From: Rosellinia necatrix
Taxonomy: Eukaryota > Ascomycota > Sordariomycetes > Xylariales > Xylariaceae
Length of the DNA stretch: 64,000 bases
Reading direction: 5' to 3'
Assembly (NCBI GenBank): GCA_021209875.1
Contig: JAGYVD010000004.1
Coordinates: forward strand, 2,976,001-3,040,000
Under the pieces are notes generated by a model. The model was given only the letters and a program-made list of their open reading frames with translations. It searched no databases and had not been told where the DNA came from. The position numbers and the translations under genes are program-made. Positions 11,234 through 21,941 of the stretch are shown piece by piece (the stretch's first letter is position 1; every line of letters starts with the position of its first letter).

Positions 11234-13412
11234 GTTAGTATTGGTGTTGGACCTTGGTCAATACCAAAAGGAAACCAGTACTGATACTTATTTACTTTAA
11301 AAAAAAAAAAAAACGGGGTGAGTAATAATACAACAGCTAGCGATTTACATCCCACCTTAAGGGCTAGGTATACAACGATATTGTTTTGAAGTAGATACAA
11401 GAAGTATTGATATTTAATACTACTTTTTAGGATTTCACCGACTACCATAGCTATGTATCAAATAAATTTAGCTAGAAGTATTATTCTTATAATATATTTA
11501 TTCTGCCCCTACCTCCCCATATTTCTCACGTACCCCAGGCCCTTGATATGGCGATATTTAGGCCCTTAAAACAGGCGTACCGTTAGTTGCTCAATAACTT
11601 ACTTTCTCTATATGTCAGGTCCAATAATGACCCTGCTAGCTACCACCCGACACCTAGGGTGGTTCTGGTACTGGAAATGGGTGTATATAAGGACCTTCGG
11701 GACCCCCTTGGGTCTTGAAGGGTTCAGGAATCAATCGTTAACCCTATTGAGCCCTAAATACTACCACCACAACCCCCCTACGGCCTAGAACATGCCTATC
11801 TATTCACTCCGTGATACCTACCCCTATACTTGGCTATCTACCTGCTACCCAGCTGCTACCTCATAGTGACTAGACCTCACTCTGGGCAATCCTAACATGA
11901 CATTATACGACTCAACAGCTGCAGAAAAGCGTAGCTTTTTTGCCTGCTCCTATAGCGCTCAACATGAGTTTCCATCAAGCCGAATATCAAAGCAAGCTAC
12001 AAAAGTAGTATCGTGTAGCTTGTATTAGCTACCAGGGCCCTCGCCAACCCCTAGTAGTCCATTCTGTTAAAGAAAACCAGCGTTTCGCTAGCTTACCACC
12101 TGATATCTAATTTCAGGAGGCCTCTAAAATACTTTGAAAACTGCTCGTGTGGCTTAGAAGCTTGGGGATGGGCTCCGAAAATTTGATCAGCTGAACCCAG
12201 ACGCCTGTACGAAACGGCTGCTCTTCTAAAAATAGTCAAGTGTGAAAAGATCAAAAATATATACAACGCCTAGAAGGTAGCTGGTAGTGTTGCGTGTAAC
12301 AGCTTAATAATACTTTAAGTCTATTTATAATATTCCTTTTAGGACATATAACCAGACAGTTTAGTTCCAAGACGCGTTACACCTGGAGGCAAGGAGTGAG
12401 TAGCCATGATGGCTAGTTGCCTTGGAGGAAGGTATGTAGTAATAAACTCACCTTGTGATTGTTAGGAAAGACTTGGATCGTTTTGCTAGTGCATATCATT
12501 CTCGGGATCAGGACTATATTACGATGGTTATATGTGAAGCGCGGAGACCGTGCGCTTGAATCAACAACCATCTCAAGGAATAATTGGCATTTGGATGGGT
12601 TACCTCACTTATCAAGGTGTCTGGCGATGATCTAGAGAGCGAGAAACAGCGGGGAGAGTGTTGAGTAATCCATCAATACACCTGGTGTAAGTGGAACTAC
12701 ACTTCTGTATGCTTCGAAGATAAATTATACGGGACGCTGTGCAATCAACAGGGTGCATCCCATCATGTCCCAATTGCAAAGATTAAGAACATTAGGTAAT
12801 AAAGTTATGATTTAGGCCGTGCCATTGACACGTCAGGAATCCGTTTCACCCATAACGGTTTTTTTTTTTCTTGCTTTTTATGCCACTGCTTTTATGGTAA
12901 ATGTGCATTGAGAGCTAGTTTATGTATCTGCCCAGGTGAGCTTGCGCAAAAGCGGATCACACTAGTTATAGCGCTAGCCTACCCGTTTCCAGGGATCCTT
13001 GACCTTTGCATGGCCCCGCCAAACAAAGGAACTCGACAAGCCCCGAAGCCAATCGATAAGATTTGTGCATCAACAACCTAGCTTGGTTTGACTTTGATAG
13101 TCACATTTGCCCACTTGTTAATGGGGGGTGGTCGGTCGGTCGAGAAGACAGGGTTTCGCTCCGTCTCTTTTTTTTTTTTTTCCCTTATCGCTATATTGCC
13201 CACCACGATCTCTTGCGGGATCTACGACCATTCTCCCCCAAAGGACACCCCTTCCGTGTGGTTTAATTTATTTCTATAGTTCTCCCATGTATCTACGCCA
13301 GTATCGTTCATGATAGTACACCACACAACGGCCGGGGCGCGCATCTTCGACCCAAGCCATTTAACGAGGCCATCTCTTACTCGGTTTACCACTCATACTC
13401 CCTACACCTCGA
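11234..13412. other. AT-rich intergenic region with transposon debris
   Basis: Apart from the solo LTR at 11613-11902 I find no gene. Homopolymer runs of A (11300) and T (12860, 13170) and many stops in all frames suggest decayed DNA. The last 100 bases before 13413 are the leader of PUS4. Confidence 0.5.
11613..11902 (+). mobile_element. Solo LTR, copy 1 (290 bp)
   Basis: The element starts TGTCAGG and ends CTAACATGACA, so the ends form the inverted pair TGTCA/TGACA. Flanks are CTATA (11608-11612) and TTATA (11903-11907), a 5-bp target duplication with one change. It carries GTATATAAGGAC, a likely TATA region. Its last 86 bp are identical to the end of copy 3 (59524-59609), and its first 200 bp closely match copy 2 (52880-53085, reversed). 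No internal retroelement coding is attached. Confidence 0.85.
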
Positions 13413-14783
13413 ATGAGAGCCGCTAGATTCCTCAGGATGGCGGCATCTGGTTCGGCCCCTAACGCTACCTTGGACGGTGTCTTCGGTATGGCTATCACGA
13501 CCTCCACTGGCTAGAAAATCCGAGATCTCTTGGCCCAGCTAACCCAAGCGCGTATGGTAGGCATCAATAAGCCCATAGGCATGAGTTCCGCGCAAGTAAT
13601 TCGAGACTGCCAGCACCACTTCAACCCCTCCGCCCTCTTCAAGCCAATGATCGACCAGGAAACCGCAAACAGGTCCCAGGAATCTAACAATAAGAAGAAG
13701 CGGCGCAAGTTTGGGAAGAATGACATCCGAGTCAAGATGGGCCATGGCGGTACCTTGGACCCTCTGGCCACGGGAGTGCTCATTCTTGGAGTTGGGAAGG
13801 GCACCAAGTCCTTACAGTCGTTTCTCGACTGCACCAAGACTTACGAGACGGTAGTTCTGTTTGGCGCTAGCACGGATACATACGATCGGGTCGGCAAGAT
13901 TTTAAAGAAGACAGCCTATGACCATATCACGCGGCCCATGGTGGAGGAGGCCCTCCAATCATTCCGTGGCAAATACCAACAGATGCCTCCTCTCTACTCT
14001 GCCCTCAAAATGGAAGGAAAGCCACTCTACGAATATGCGCGCGAAGGCAAACCTATACCGCGAGAGATTGCGACTCGTGAGGTCGATGTCTCGGAGCTGG
14101 AACTAGTCGAATGGCTAGAGCCCGGCACACATACCCACCGATGGCCAGCGGAGGAGGCTACCAATTTCGAGCGAAGCTTTGCCGAGCAGGTGTGGAAAGT
14201 CGAGAAGGATCAGATGACATCGAAAAAGCTCACTCCCGAAGAAGAGGAAGCAGATACCCAAGCCCGAAAAGAACACGAGAATTTTAAGAGAAAGGCCAGT
14301 GAGAGCGTAGACGCTCTCGTATACGACCAGCTCGGCAAACGCAAGAAAGTGAGCAATCCGAAAGAGGTTCCAATGATGTCTGGGGCCCTGGGCGAGATGC
14401 CACCCGCCGCTCCCAAACCCGGTAAAGGATCAAACCTCATTCCTGAGACTCAGGAGGAGGATGCGCCAGCTTGGGAGGGTAAGGGGCCTCCGGCGGCAAG
14501 AATACGAATGACGGTGACTTCTGGTTTTTACGTACGGAGCTTCTGTCACGATTTAGGGGCTAAGGTCTCCTCTTCAGCTATGATGGCTGAGCTCTGTAGG
14601 AGTCGGCAAGGAGACTTTGTTCTGGGAAGCTCGAATTGTCTGGATTTCTCTGAACTGGCTAAAGGAGAAACCACTTGGGCCCCGCAAGTGAAGGTTATGC
14701 TGGACGAATGGAACGAGAAAGATGCAACGACGGCGAAACCAGCCTTGCGAGCGAAGCAGAACAAGTCGCCCCAGACACCCTAG
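13413..14783 (+). CDS. PUS4: tRNA pseudouridine-55 synthase (Pus4/TruB family)
   Basis: Two exons, 13413-13485 and 13561-14783 (GTATGG..GTAG intron of 75 bp splitting a Gly codon), give 431 aa. The protein makes pseudouridine 55 in the T-loop of tRNAs. It shows the TruB hallmarks: INKPIGMSSAQV near residue 26, then GHGGTLDPLATGVL with the catalytic Asp at about residue 91, KTYETVVLFGASTDTYD, and a C-terminal RIRMTVTSGFYVRSF block. A Lys/Arg-rich insert (NNKKKRRKFGK) lies between the first two motifs, and a long charged insert follows the core, as in other fungal Pus4 proteins. A second in-frame ATG at 13437 could also be the start; mitochondrial versus nuclear targeting may depend on this choice. 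Confidence 0.93.
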
Positions 14784-15767
14784 AGTGCAATATCGGAAGT
14801 CCCTGAAGCTGCAAGCAGGGCTGATCGTGATCGAAATGGGTTGTCATTGCGTAGGTCACGGGCCCACCTCTGCCAAAACGAGAATCAATAGCCTCACTGG
14901 ACACCCATTTCTCAATCAGTAGACTAGAACACAATCAGTGAAGCGGGGAGACAAGAGGTGTGTGTATGTGTGTAGTTGGTAAGGCGAAGTTGGTCATCGC
15001 TGGTAACAGCCCCCCATTATAGGCGATAAAACAGTGGGGAGGTAGAGCCTTTGTGTTGTTGGTCTTAGACCCAAATGAAGTCTTATGAACATTGCTCAGC
15101 AGCGGAGAGCCTAACTCTACGCGGACAGTATGGCTGTGCTCAGTATTGGAAGAGCTGCGAGATTTGCATTTCATCAGCATCAGCACGGCGTTGAAGGAAC
15201 ATCATCATGAAGTTCAAAGGAAATCTTTTGAGGAGGCAAACATGGCGCTAGTTATTACGTCTCATATATATATACTGTGATCGCCCACTACCACAGTACG
15301 TGCTCAATATTGTGCGCCGACTATCTTTCGGCGATATATGAGATTTGCCAGTCTCATCAGATCCTTGTGTCCCAATGAACTGCTGGGGTCAACCTCCTAT
15401 AGCTACGTATTGTGTCCGTCATGTGAGATTCACAGTAAGTTCTCTACTTAATCCTGCAAACGCACAACGAGGCAGAATGGGTTAAACACGTAATACACCG
15501 GGATTCACTATCCCTCCTACCCCCCTATCACGTGGAAGTGGAGGGGATAGGGGTTACCTTCATAGGATGACGGGCTGGGCACTTCACCCGTCGCAGAGGT
15601 TAGCCAACGTCAGCCACGACTTGTCCATCAGTACACGTTAATAGTAGTAGCTCTCTATATCTCCCGCCCCCTTTCTATATAAAAATATATGCCTGCGCCG
15701 CAGGGTAAACTGGAAAGGGAAAGGGGGATTAGCCTCGCCCCCCCCCCTCCCCCTTAACCGCCCCCAC
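14784..15767. other. Intergenic region between convergent genes
   Basis: No supported gene; it holds the 3' flanks of PUS4 and of the FAD oxidoreductase. A C-rich tract lies at about 15738-15754. Confidence 0.5.
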
Positions 15768-17331
15768 TCACTCCTCGACGGCGGGCAGCGAACGGAGCAG
15801 ATCCTCCAAAGTGCGCGGCAGCTCCATCGGACGCGCTGCAGCGGCCCTCTCCGCACTCGGGGTCCAGGCGGCCGGCACCTCGACGGCGCCGGCGCCGGCG
15901 CTCCTGCCGAGGATCATCTCGGCGACGGCGATGCCGCAGCGCGGCGCCACGGGCATCCCCGTGGCCCGTGAACGCGGCGCTGATCCACAACCTGCCGTGG
16001 CCATCATCCCCCTCCGTCTCCGTCTCCGTCTCCGCCACCGCTTCCGCAGCGGTGGTGTCAGCCGGCTCGAGCGCCGCCGGAACCCGGCCGACCCACGGGC
16101 GTCCGTCGCGCGAGTAGCCCATGATGCCGGTCCACTCGTACGTGGCGCGCAGCACCTCCTCCTCGCCGCCCTCCCCGTCGGGCCGCAGGCTGACGGCGCC
16201 GTACAGGGCGCGGCGCAGCGCGGCGCCGACGCGCGGGTCGACGGCGTCGTCGGCGTACACGCCCTCCTCGCCGCCGGGCGCCGCGAAGCGCTCGCCGCCG
16301 AGGATCAGGCTCCGGTCCGGCGCGGCCCCGACCTGCGTGTCGTCGGCGCCGCGGTGCACGAGGTACTGGTCGCTCGCGTCGCGGGTCCACACGTAACTGT
16401 GCGGCAACTGCTGCGTTTCGGGGTCGCCGGAAGAAGAAGAAGAAGAAGGGGGCGGCGGCTCAAGCGCGCAGATCTGCCCGCGCACAGGCACGATGACGTC
16501 CGAGAGTGCCGGGATTAGGTGCGACGTGTAGCCGTTGGTCGCGAGGAGGACGTCGCGCGCGGCGATGTCGCCTCGTGGCGTGTGCACGACCCAGCGGCAA
16601 GAAGACGAAGATGAAGAAGGAGAAGAAGACCCGCCGCCGCCGCCGCCGCGACGCCGCGAGAGGCGCGTCACGGGCGTGTTGGTCTGCAAGTTGAAGACGT
16701 TGGCGGGATGCGCGGCGAGGAGGGACTCGAGGACCCAGGCGACGAGCTTGTAGGGCCACAGCTTGGCGGCGTTCGGCTGGAAGACGGCGGCGAGGGCGGC
16801 GGGGACGCGGCGCCGGGCGAGCTCGTCCAGGTCCGTGAGCAGCGCGGCCTTGTCGCGGAGGTCCGGGTGCGCCTGGAGGCGGTCGATCTGGCGGCGGGCG
16901 GCGGCGAGCACCTCGGGCGCGTAGATGGCGTGGACGCCGCCGACGACGCGCCAGTCGCACGGGATCCCGTGCGCCGCCACGAGGTCCCGGACCAGCGCGA
17001 ACGTCGCCAGCTCGAACCGCGCCACCTCGGCCGCGCTGTCCCACACCGCCGGCTGGCAGTGGCCCCCGTTGCGCCCCGTCGCGCCCCAGCACGCCTCCCG
17101 CGCTTCCAGCATCACCACCCGCCGCCCGCCCGCCGTCAGCTCCCGCGCCGCGAACGCCCCGCTGATGCCGCTGCCGATGACCACGACGTCGGCCGTGGCC
17201 GGGAGGTCCGGGGTTGTGCGGTGGCCCAGCAGCGTCTTGGAGGGGTCGCGGTGCCAGTACGAGTGTGTGCTGTTCGGCGTCGGCAGCCCGGCTTGCCGAG
17301 ATTGGGCCTCGGGGGAAGGGAGGACCGCCAT
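15768..17331 (-). CDS. FAD-dependent amine oxidoreductase (DAO family), apparent frameshift near C-terminus
   Basis: Starts at ATG 17331-17329. The N-terminal half has a dinucleotide-binding motif (ADVVVIGSGISGAFAA), then ACWGATGRNGGHCQPA. The C-terminal half has YEWTGIMGYSRDGRPWVGR, the usual layout of fungal DAO-type oxidoreductases that oxidise amines or amino acids with FAD. Near the end the conserved GFTGHGMP-type block is broken: frame 1 reads AAFTGHGDARGA, while the neighbouring frame continues correctly as GMPVAPRCGIAVAEMILG and ends at a stop at 15768. One extra base in the C-run 15957-15960 (plus strand) explains this. Without correction the protein runs out of frame into an Arg-rich tail. 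The gene is very GC-rich with Ser and Glu runs. Substrate is not predictable. Confidence 0.75.
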
Positions 17332-18067
17332 GGCCGTGATTTGAAACGGGAAACTTGTAAACGGGTAGGTTTATGTTTATGTAAAGAGGAGGCGTCTCTG
17401 AGAAACTTTCTTGAGTATTCAAACCCAGACGTTTATCGGGTATAAGTGGCTGTTATTTGTTTGCGTATGCATGTCTTGGGTCTTGGGTCTTGGGTCTTGG
17501 ATACTATAATATCGCCGACTAGTCATTCCCCCGCATATCGTCTTGGTTGGGGCGGATGGTGGAGTCCAGCAGACATTCTCATGCGCCGGCTTCTGTCAGG
17601 TGGAACGACGCTGCTGGACAACATTCTATTGACAAGAAATAAGTAATGCGACTAGGGCGTGTGTAGGTGTAATGTGTATAGAGCTGACAACGCAAAAACG
17701 ATCGTATTTCGTTGTTACATTATCATCTATCATTATTGTCATTAATCGTACGTGTAGAGATATGGCCTCTTCATACTGCCCTCTTCCGACAAGATACCGC
17801 CCTGCGCTCTCCAGAGAGCTCTTCTCCAACACCAACCCTAACCAAAAAGCTCCCATGTGACAACGTCTATTAATCGTAGAGGACGGCTGGCGCGACAATT
17901 TCGCTCGAATGACCTTATGCCTCTTTCCGGTCCGACCGTTGACCTTCGAATTGAAATCTACTCACGACCACCCACTTCTGGCGCCGCAACCACTGTTTGA
18001 GAACTGCCATGGTCTCATGCATTAGAACACGATGCCTAGCCCCCACCACCCGGCAAATAGCACCATA
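17332..18067. other. Intergenic region
   Basis: Promoter side of the FAD oxidoreductase; contains four tandem copies of TCTTGGG at about 17474-17502. No supported gene. Confidence 0.5.
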
Positions 18068-20016
18068 CTATGTGCTACTTCTCGTGAAATCTTGCAAACT
18101 GGCATCATACATAGCTGTCTCAGGCGGTGGCGACAGGCTCCTTTCCCATTCCTTGAGGAAATTCGCAGTTGTATCCTTTATAGGCGTGAGCCGGCTGAGA
18201 ATAGCTTGAGGAATGTCTTCGAGCTTGCTGGGAGTCTTGGGGGACGATGGTTCAAGTCCACTGCTCGAGCGTTTGCGTCTTCTGTCCTCGTTTTGTATTA
18301 GAAACCTGGGGGTCACTGGTGCTGCGCGTGTGGGCTGTTCTCATCTATCTGTGCTTGGGTGGCTTGTTCTTACAGTACGACTTCGGTCTCGTCGGTCTTT
18401 TCCGGAATGGCTGGGACATCCCCGTTTGCAGTGCTACCGCTCCACCGTGATGTTTTCACGTTGGGCGAGTCCCAACTCGACCAATCGTCGTCATTCAAGC
18501 TGTCAAACGTGAGTGGTGTCCACGAATAGTGTTTTCGTGTTCGGGGTTCGGGTTTGGATGCTGTTCGCCTGTGCTGAAATCGATCACTTGAGCTACCGGT
18601 GGATGATCTGCTCGGACTATCTGACGGGGTATTTGGCTCCGTAGGAAACGGAATGCGGCCACGGTTGGCCGTGGACGCGCGTATCGTGTCCTGCTCACCA
18701 TCCATCCTATTTGGCCTCGAACTCATCTCGCTGGTCCTGTTTGTCGTTCCCGTGATGGCTTCATCGCCGACCGTTGCTTGCCTCAAATCTTCCACAAACG
18801 TCCAAAGGCCGTGTTTAAAATCACTGGCCAGCTGTTTGACGCCGGTAGGCTGTTGAATACTTGGACGTGGAGCCCATGTGGCGCGTTTATTCAACGGGTA
18901 AGCAACAGAGACGGGCGAGCGAGTGATGTATGAATCAGACGACCGCATGCTATCCAGGTCGTCGTGAATCGACCCATCTTCCGCAGACTTTGTAGGTGAT
19001 AGCAAGGATAGAGTACGCGTGTGACTTCCACGAATGACGGTCCTCTGGTGTTGTCTAGGGGTCACTTGGCTCTGTGCAAGAAGGATAGCCTTTCTCCTCT
19101 CGAGTTCGCTATGGCGCTTAGCCACGGGGGGGTCCTCGCGGCTGTCACGAAGATTGGCGGCAGGCGCTAAAACCCGCGGTGGTTGAGCAACCGTGTTGGG
19201 CGGTCTCTTCTTGCAAGCTTCTGATATAGTCCACTGTCGCTGGAGCTTCTTCAACTCCGACTCTGCCCGCGCCAGCTCATCTCGCAACTCTAACACGCGG
19301 CGCTCTTGTGCCGCGATGGCAATGATAAAATCGTCCGACTCAATGGGGGAATTGAAGACGGCAGTGTCAATCGGAGTCGGAGGCATAGAGGAGGTTGGTG
19401 TGGGCCTGTAAGAAACACTGTTGGGTAGTGCAATTGGTAATGTCAAAGAAAGTCGGTTCGCATTCCGGGAGGCAGACGAAGCGGAACGAATGGAACGTGT
19501 CTCGATTGTCTCACTTGCTGGCGGCGGCGGCGGCGGCGGCATGGAGGCTGACGTCGTTGGACCTGTGGCATTCGACCCATCGTCCTCACCCTGACTATCC
19601 TCGCCAACTCGAGACGGGGGGTTAGGGACCATTCCTGGCGCCTTGTCTTCTGGCTGAAAGTCGATGCTGGACGCATTCAATACCGAGTCGACAGCCATTG
19701 GCGTAACGGGCGAGGCACGCGATAGACGGCGCTCCACGCCCATGTCTGCTCCGACTGAGGGCCCGAGACGCCTCTGGGTAGAACGATAATTGAACGGTTC
19801 ACCTCTCCAAGGTCGGGGTCGGCTTTGGCTGGGGCGACGGTATGGAGAAAGAATGGACGGGGTACTGAGGGCACGACGGTGCCTTGGCCTCCCCGGATTG
19901 GATGTTCTTCTAGAATATAGAGCACTGACGATGTTGTTGAGGCGTCTATGGTTGAAAAGAGTGGAAGAAGAAGACGACGTAACCAAGCAAACCCGCAGAA
20001 GCTGCTCTGTTTTCAT
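18068..20016 (-). CDS. DUF4048-type protein, 626 aa
   Basis: Exon 1 is 20016-18374 and exon 2 is 18305-18068. A GTAAGA donor and a CCCCCAG acceptor (68-bp intron) keep frame and replace an early stop. The core has NRLSLTLPIALP followed by SPIESDDFIIAIAAQERRV and a short coiled coil (LELRDELARAESELKKLQ), which matches my knowledge of the ascomycete DUF4048 family. Most of the rest is Ser/Pro/Arg-rich and probably disordered, including a run of seven Pro. The terminal exon adds a conserved-looking helix (TTANFLKEWERSLSPP). The molecular role is unknown; the coiled coil suggests a scaffold or binding function, which is an inference. Confidence 0.8.
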
Positions 20017-21941
20017 GGATAGACGGAATAAATTGCAGTCACCGCCACGTAATCCACCATCGGCGCCCAGGGCAGACGGTGACGATCAGTGCGTGGACTG
20101 CGATTGCAGTGCTAAAAGAGTGTGAAGCTGTGTTGGACAGCGGGAGGATGCTGCGAGAGGAGATTGAAGGGGCGCCTTAGGAAGTAAGTACCCGGGCAAC
20201 GTCAGCTCCCGGACTCCAGTAGTCCCAGTGGTCCAACAGGGCCCCAACAGGGCTCCAACAGGGCTCCAATGGAACGGGGCTTCAGGACTGGAGTCGCCGT
20301 TGCAGACCTTGCACGCACCTGTTAGGGATGTTGTGCTACGGTGGTACCTATTGGTTGGGTTGGGACCTGCAGCCGGTATCTGGCGCCACCTATACGTGTA
20401 AGAGCCAACCCAAGCCTGTGTAATTCCAATAGGAGGATAGGGTGGTCCCTCTCCGTCTTGTCTTGTCGGTCAGGGGGCAGCTGAGAGCCAAGGCGACGAA
20501 TGACAACAATCAAAACAGGTTGAAGCCGGTGATGCTGATCGAATCCTGTCGAATGAGAGATGACTTTGAATTGGCCAACTGCTAGCGCAGACCAGAAAAC
20601 CCCTTGAAATATTAAATATTGGTAGTAGAATGGAGCGCGCAGCCAGAAGATTGCGAATCGTTGACCGTGTAAGTGGAAGTGACCATTAACTAGCAGGTGT
20701 CGGTCGGTAATGTGGTGTACAGTACTCGGTCCCCTGTTCGTTCAAGGTGTGGATAATGAGTAGGCACATATAAGTCGGCATGCACTACGTATGTAAGCAG
20801 ACAGAGCGTACATAATAAAATAGCGGAGTTGTCAATCTCGTCGGGTTGAGGAGCGTCAGGGTCTGCTTTAAATATCGGATATGAGGAGAGTCATGCGATA
20901 TATTCCACCATGGCTGTTTGTTTTGGTTCCGTTTATCCAATAATGACTACCCCAGGCCGTCTACGCCAAAGCACCACAAGATAGTGTAGTATGCTTTTTG
21001 CCTGTGCTAACATGCATGGCCTGTCGAGGTACAATATCTTAGATGCATACCTGCATCTGTCCACCAACGAAAGCCCACCAGAGCCCTCATCGTTCCCATC
21101 TGGCTTGGAGCTGGGCTGTTTAGTGGCTTCATCATACAGTATGACCTGCAGCTTGGAGCATCGGGAATATTCCTGATCGGCACTGTCCCACTGTGTGGTG
21201 AGGACACTACGGCGCTACACTACCTACCTACTCTGCGCTACTGTAGGTATGTATACATAGGAGGAGCGTCAACTACCCTGCAAACACGAAATGATGTCCT
21301 GCAGGTCCCATTATTATGTGGGGAGTCCAAGAAAAGAATCCACCGGATCTTAACCTAACAATTGGCTTGTCTTGGCTGAAGGATCCGCACCCGACTTAAC
21401 CATGGTGCAAAAACCCCTTTATGGCTTTATGGGGGCAGAGGAGTCGGGACCAGCGGGTCGAGAGGAAATAGACAGCTGGCCGGCAGTTGAAACGGAAAGA
21501 GGCTTTTGTGGGCACCTATCAGGTGTGAAAGCAATTCCCAGGTAGGCAGGTAGTGAACTCATGGGCAAGCACGTGAACACGGGTTATTGACGCGAGTAAA
21601 GCTTAAACAGCCAAAACACCTAAAACAGGCTCTAGAAACACATTACCTACCTACCACCTATTCTCTAGATAGCCCCACGTAGGTCAATCGGCATTTGCCA
21701 ATTGAGTGTGTAGGCTTTGCTGCCTTCACTAGCTACGAGAATTCATTGTTAGATTCAGTCCAGGCAAACGCAAAGAAGGCCAATCTGGCTAAGCGGGTGC
21801 ACGGGTCCGCAGTTGCTTTGTGCTCTTTGCTGTCTCCAAACATGATCCCTCATTTATATAAATCTCCCTGACTTGTTCCGAGAAGAAGGGACTCTTCTTC
21901 ACTGGGCTTGACACCCTCAGAACGCCTTGATCAATGTCGCG
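20017..21941. other. Divergent intergenic region
   Basis: Lies between the starts of the DUF4048 gene and the ligase-like gene, so it should hold two promoters. An 11-bp tandem repeat (GGGCTCCAACA) sits at about 20230-20272. CCTACC-type motifs occur at about 21220 and 21640. No supported gene. Confidence 0.5.

Noticed and set aside
15811..17445. Several long open frames on the plus strand and other frames across the FAD oxidoreductase.
   Set aside because: They are Arg/Ala/Pro-rich mirror frames of a very GC-rich coding region; only the minus-strand frame carries family motifs.
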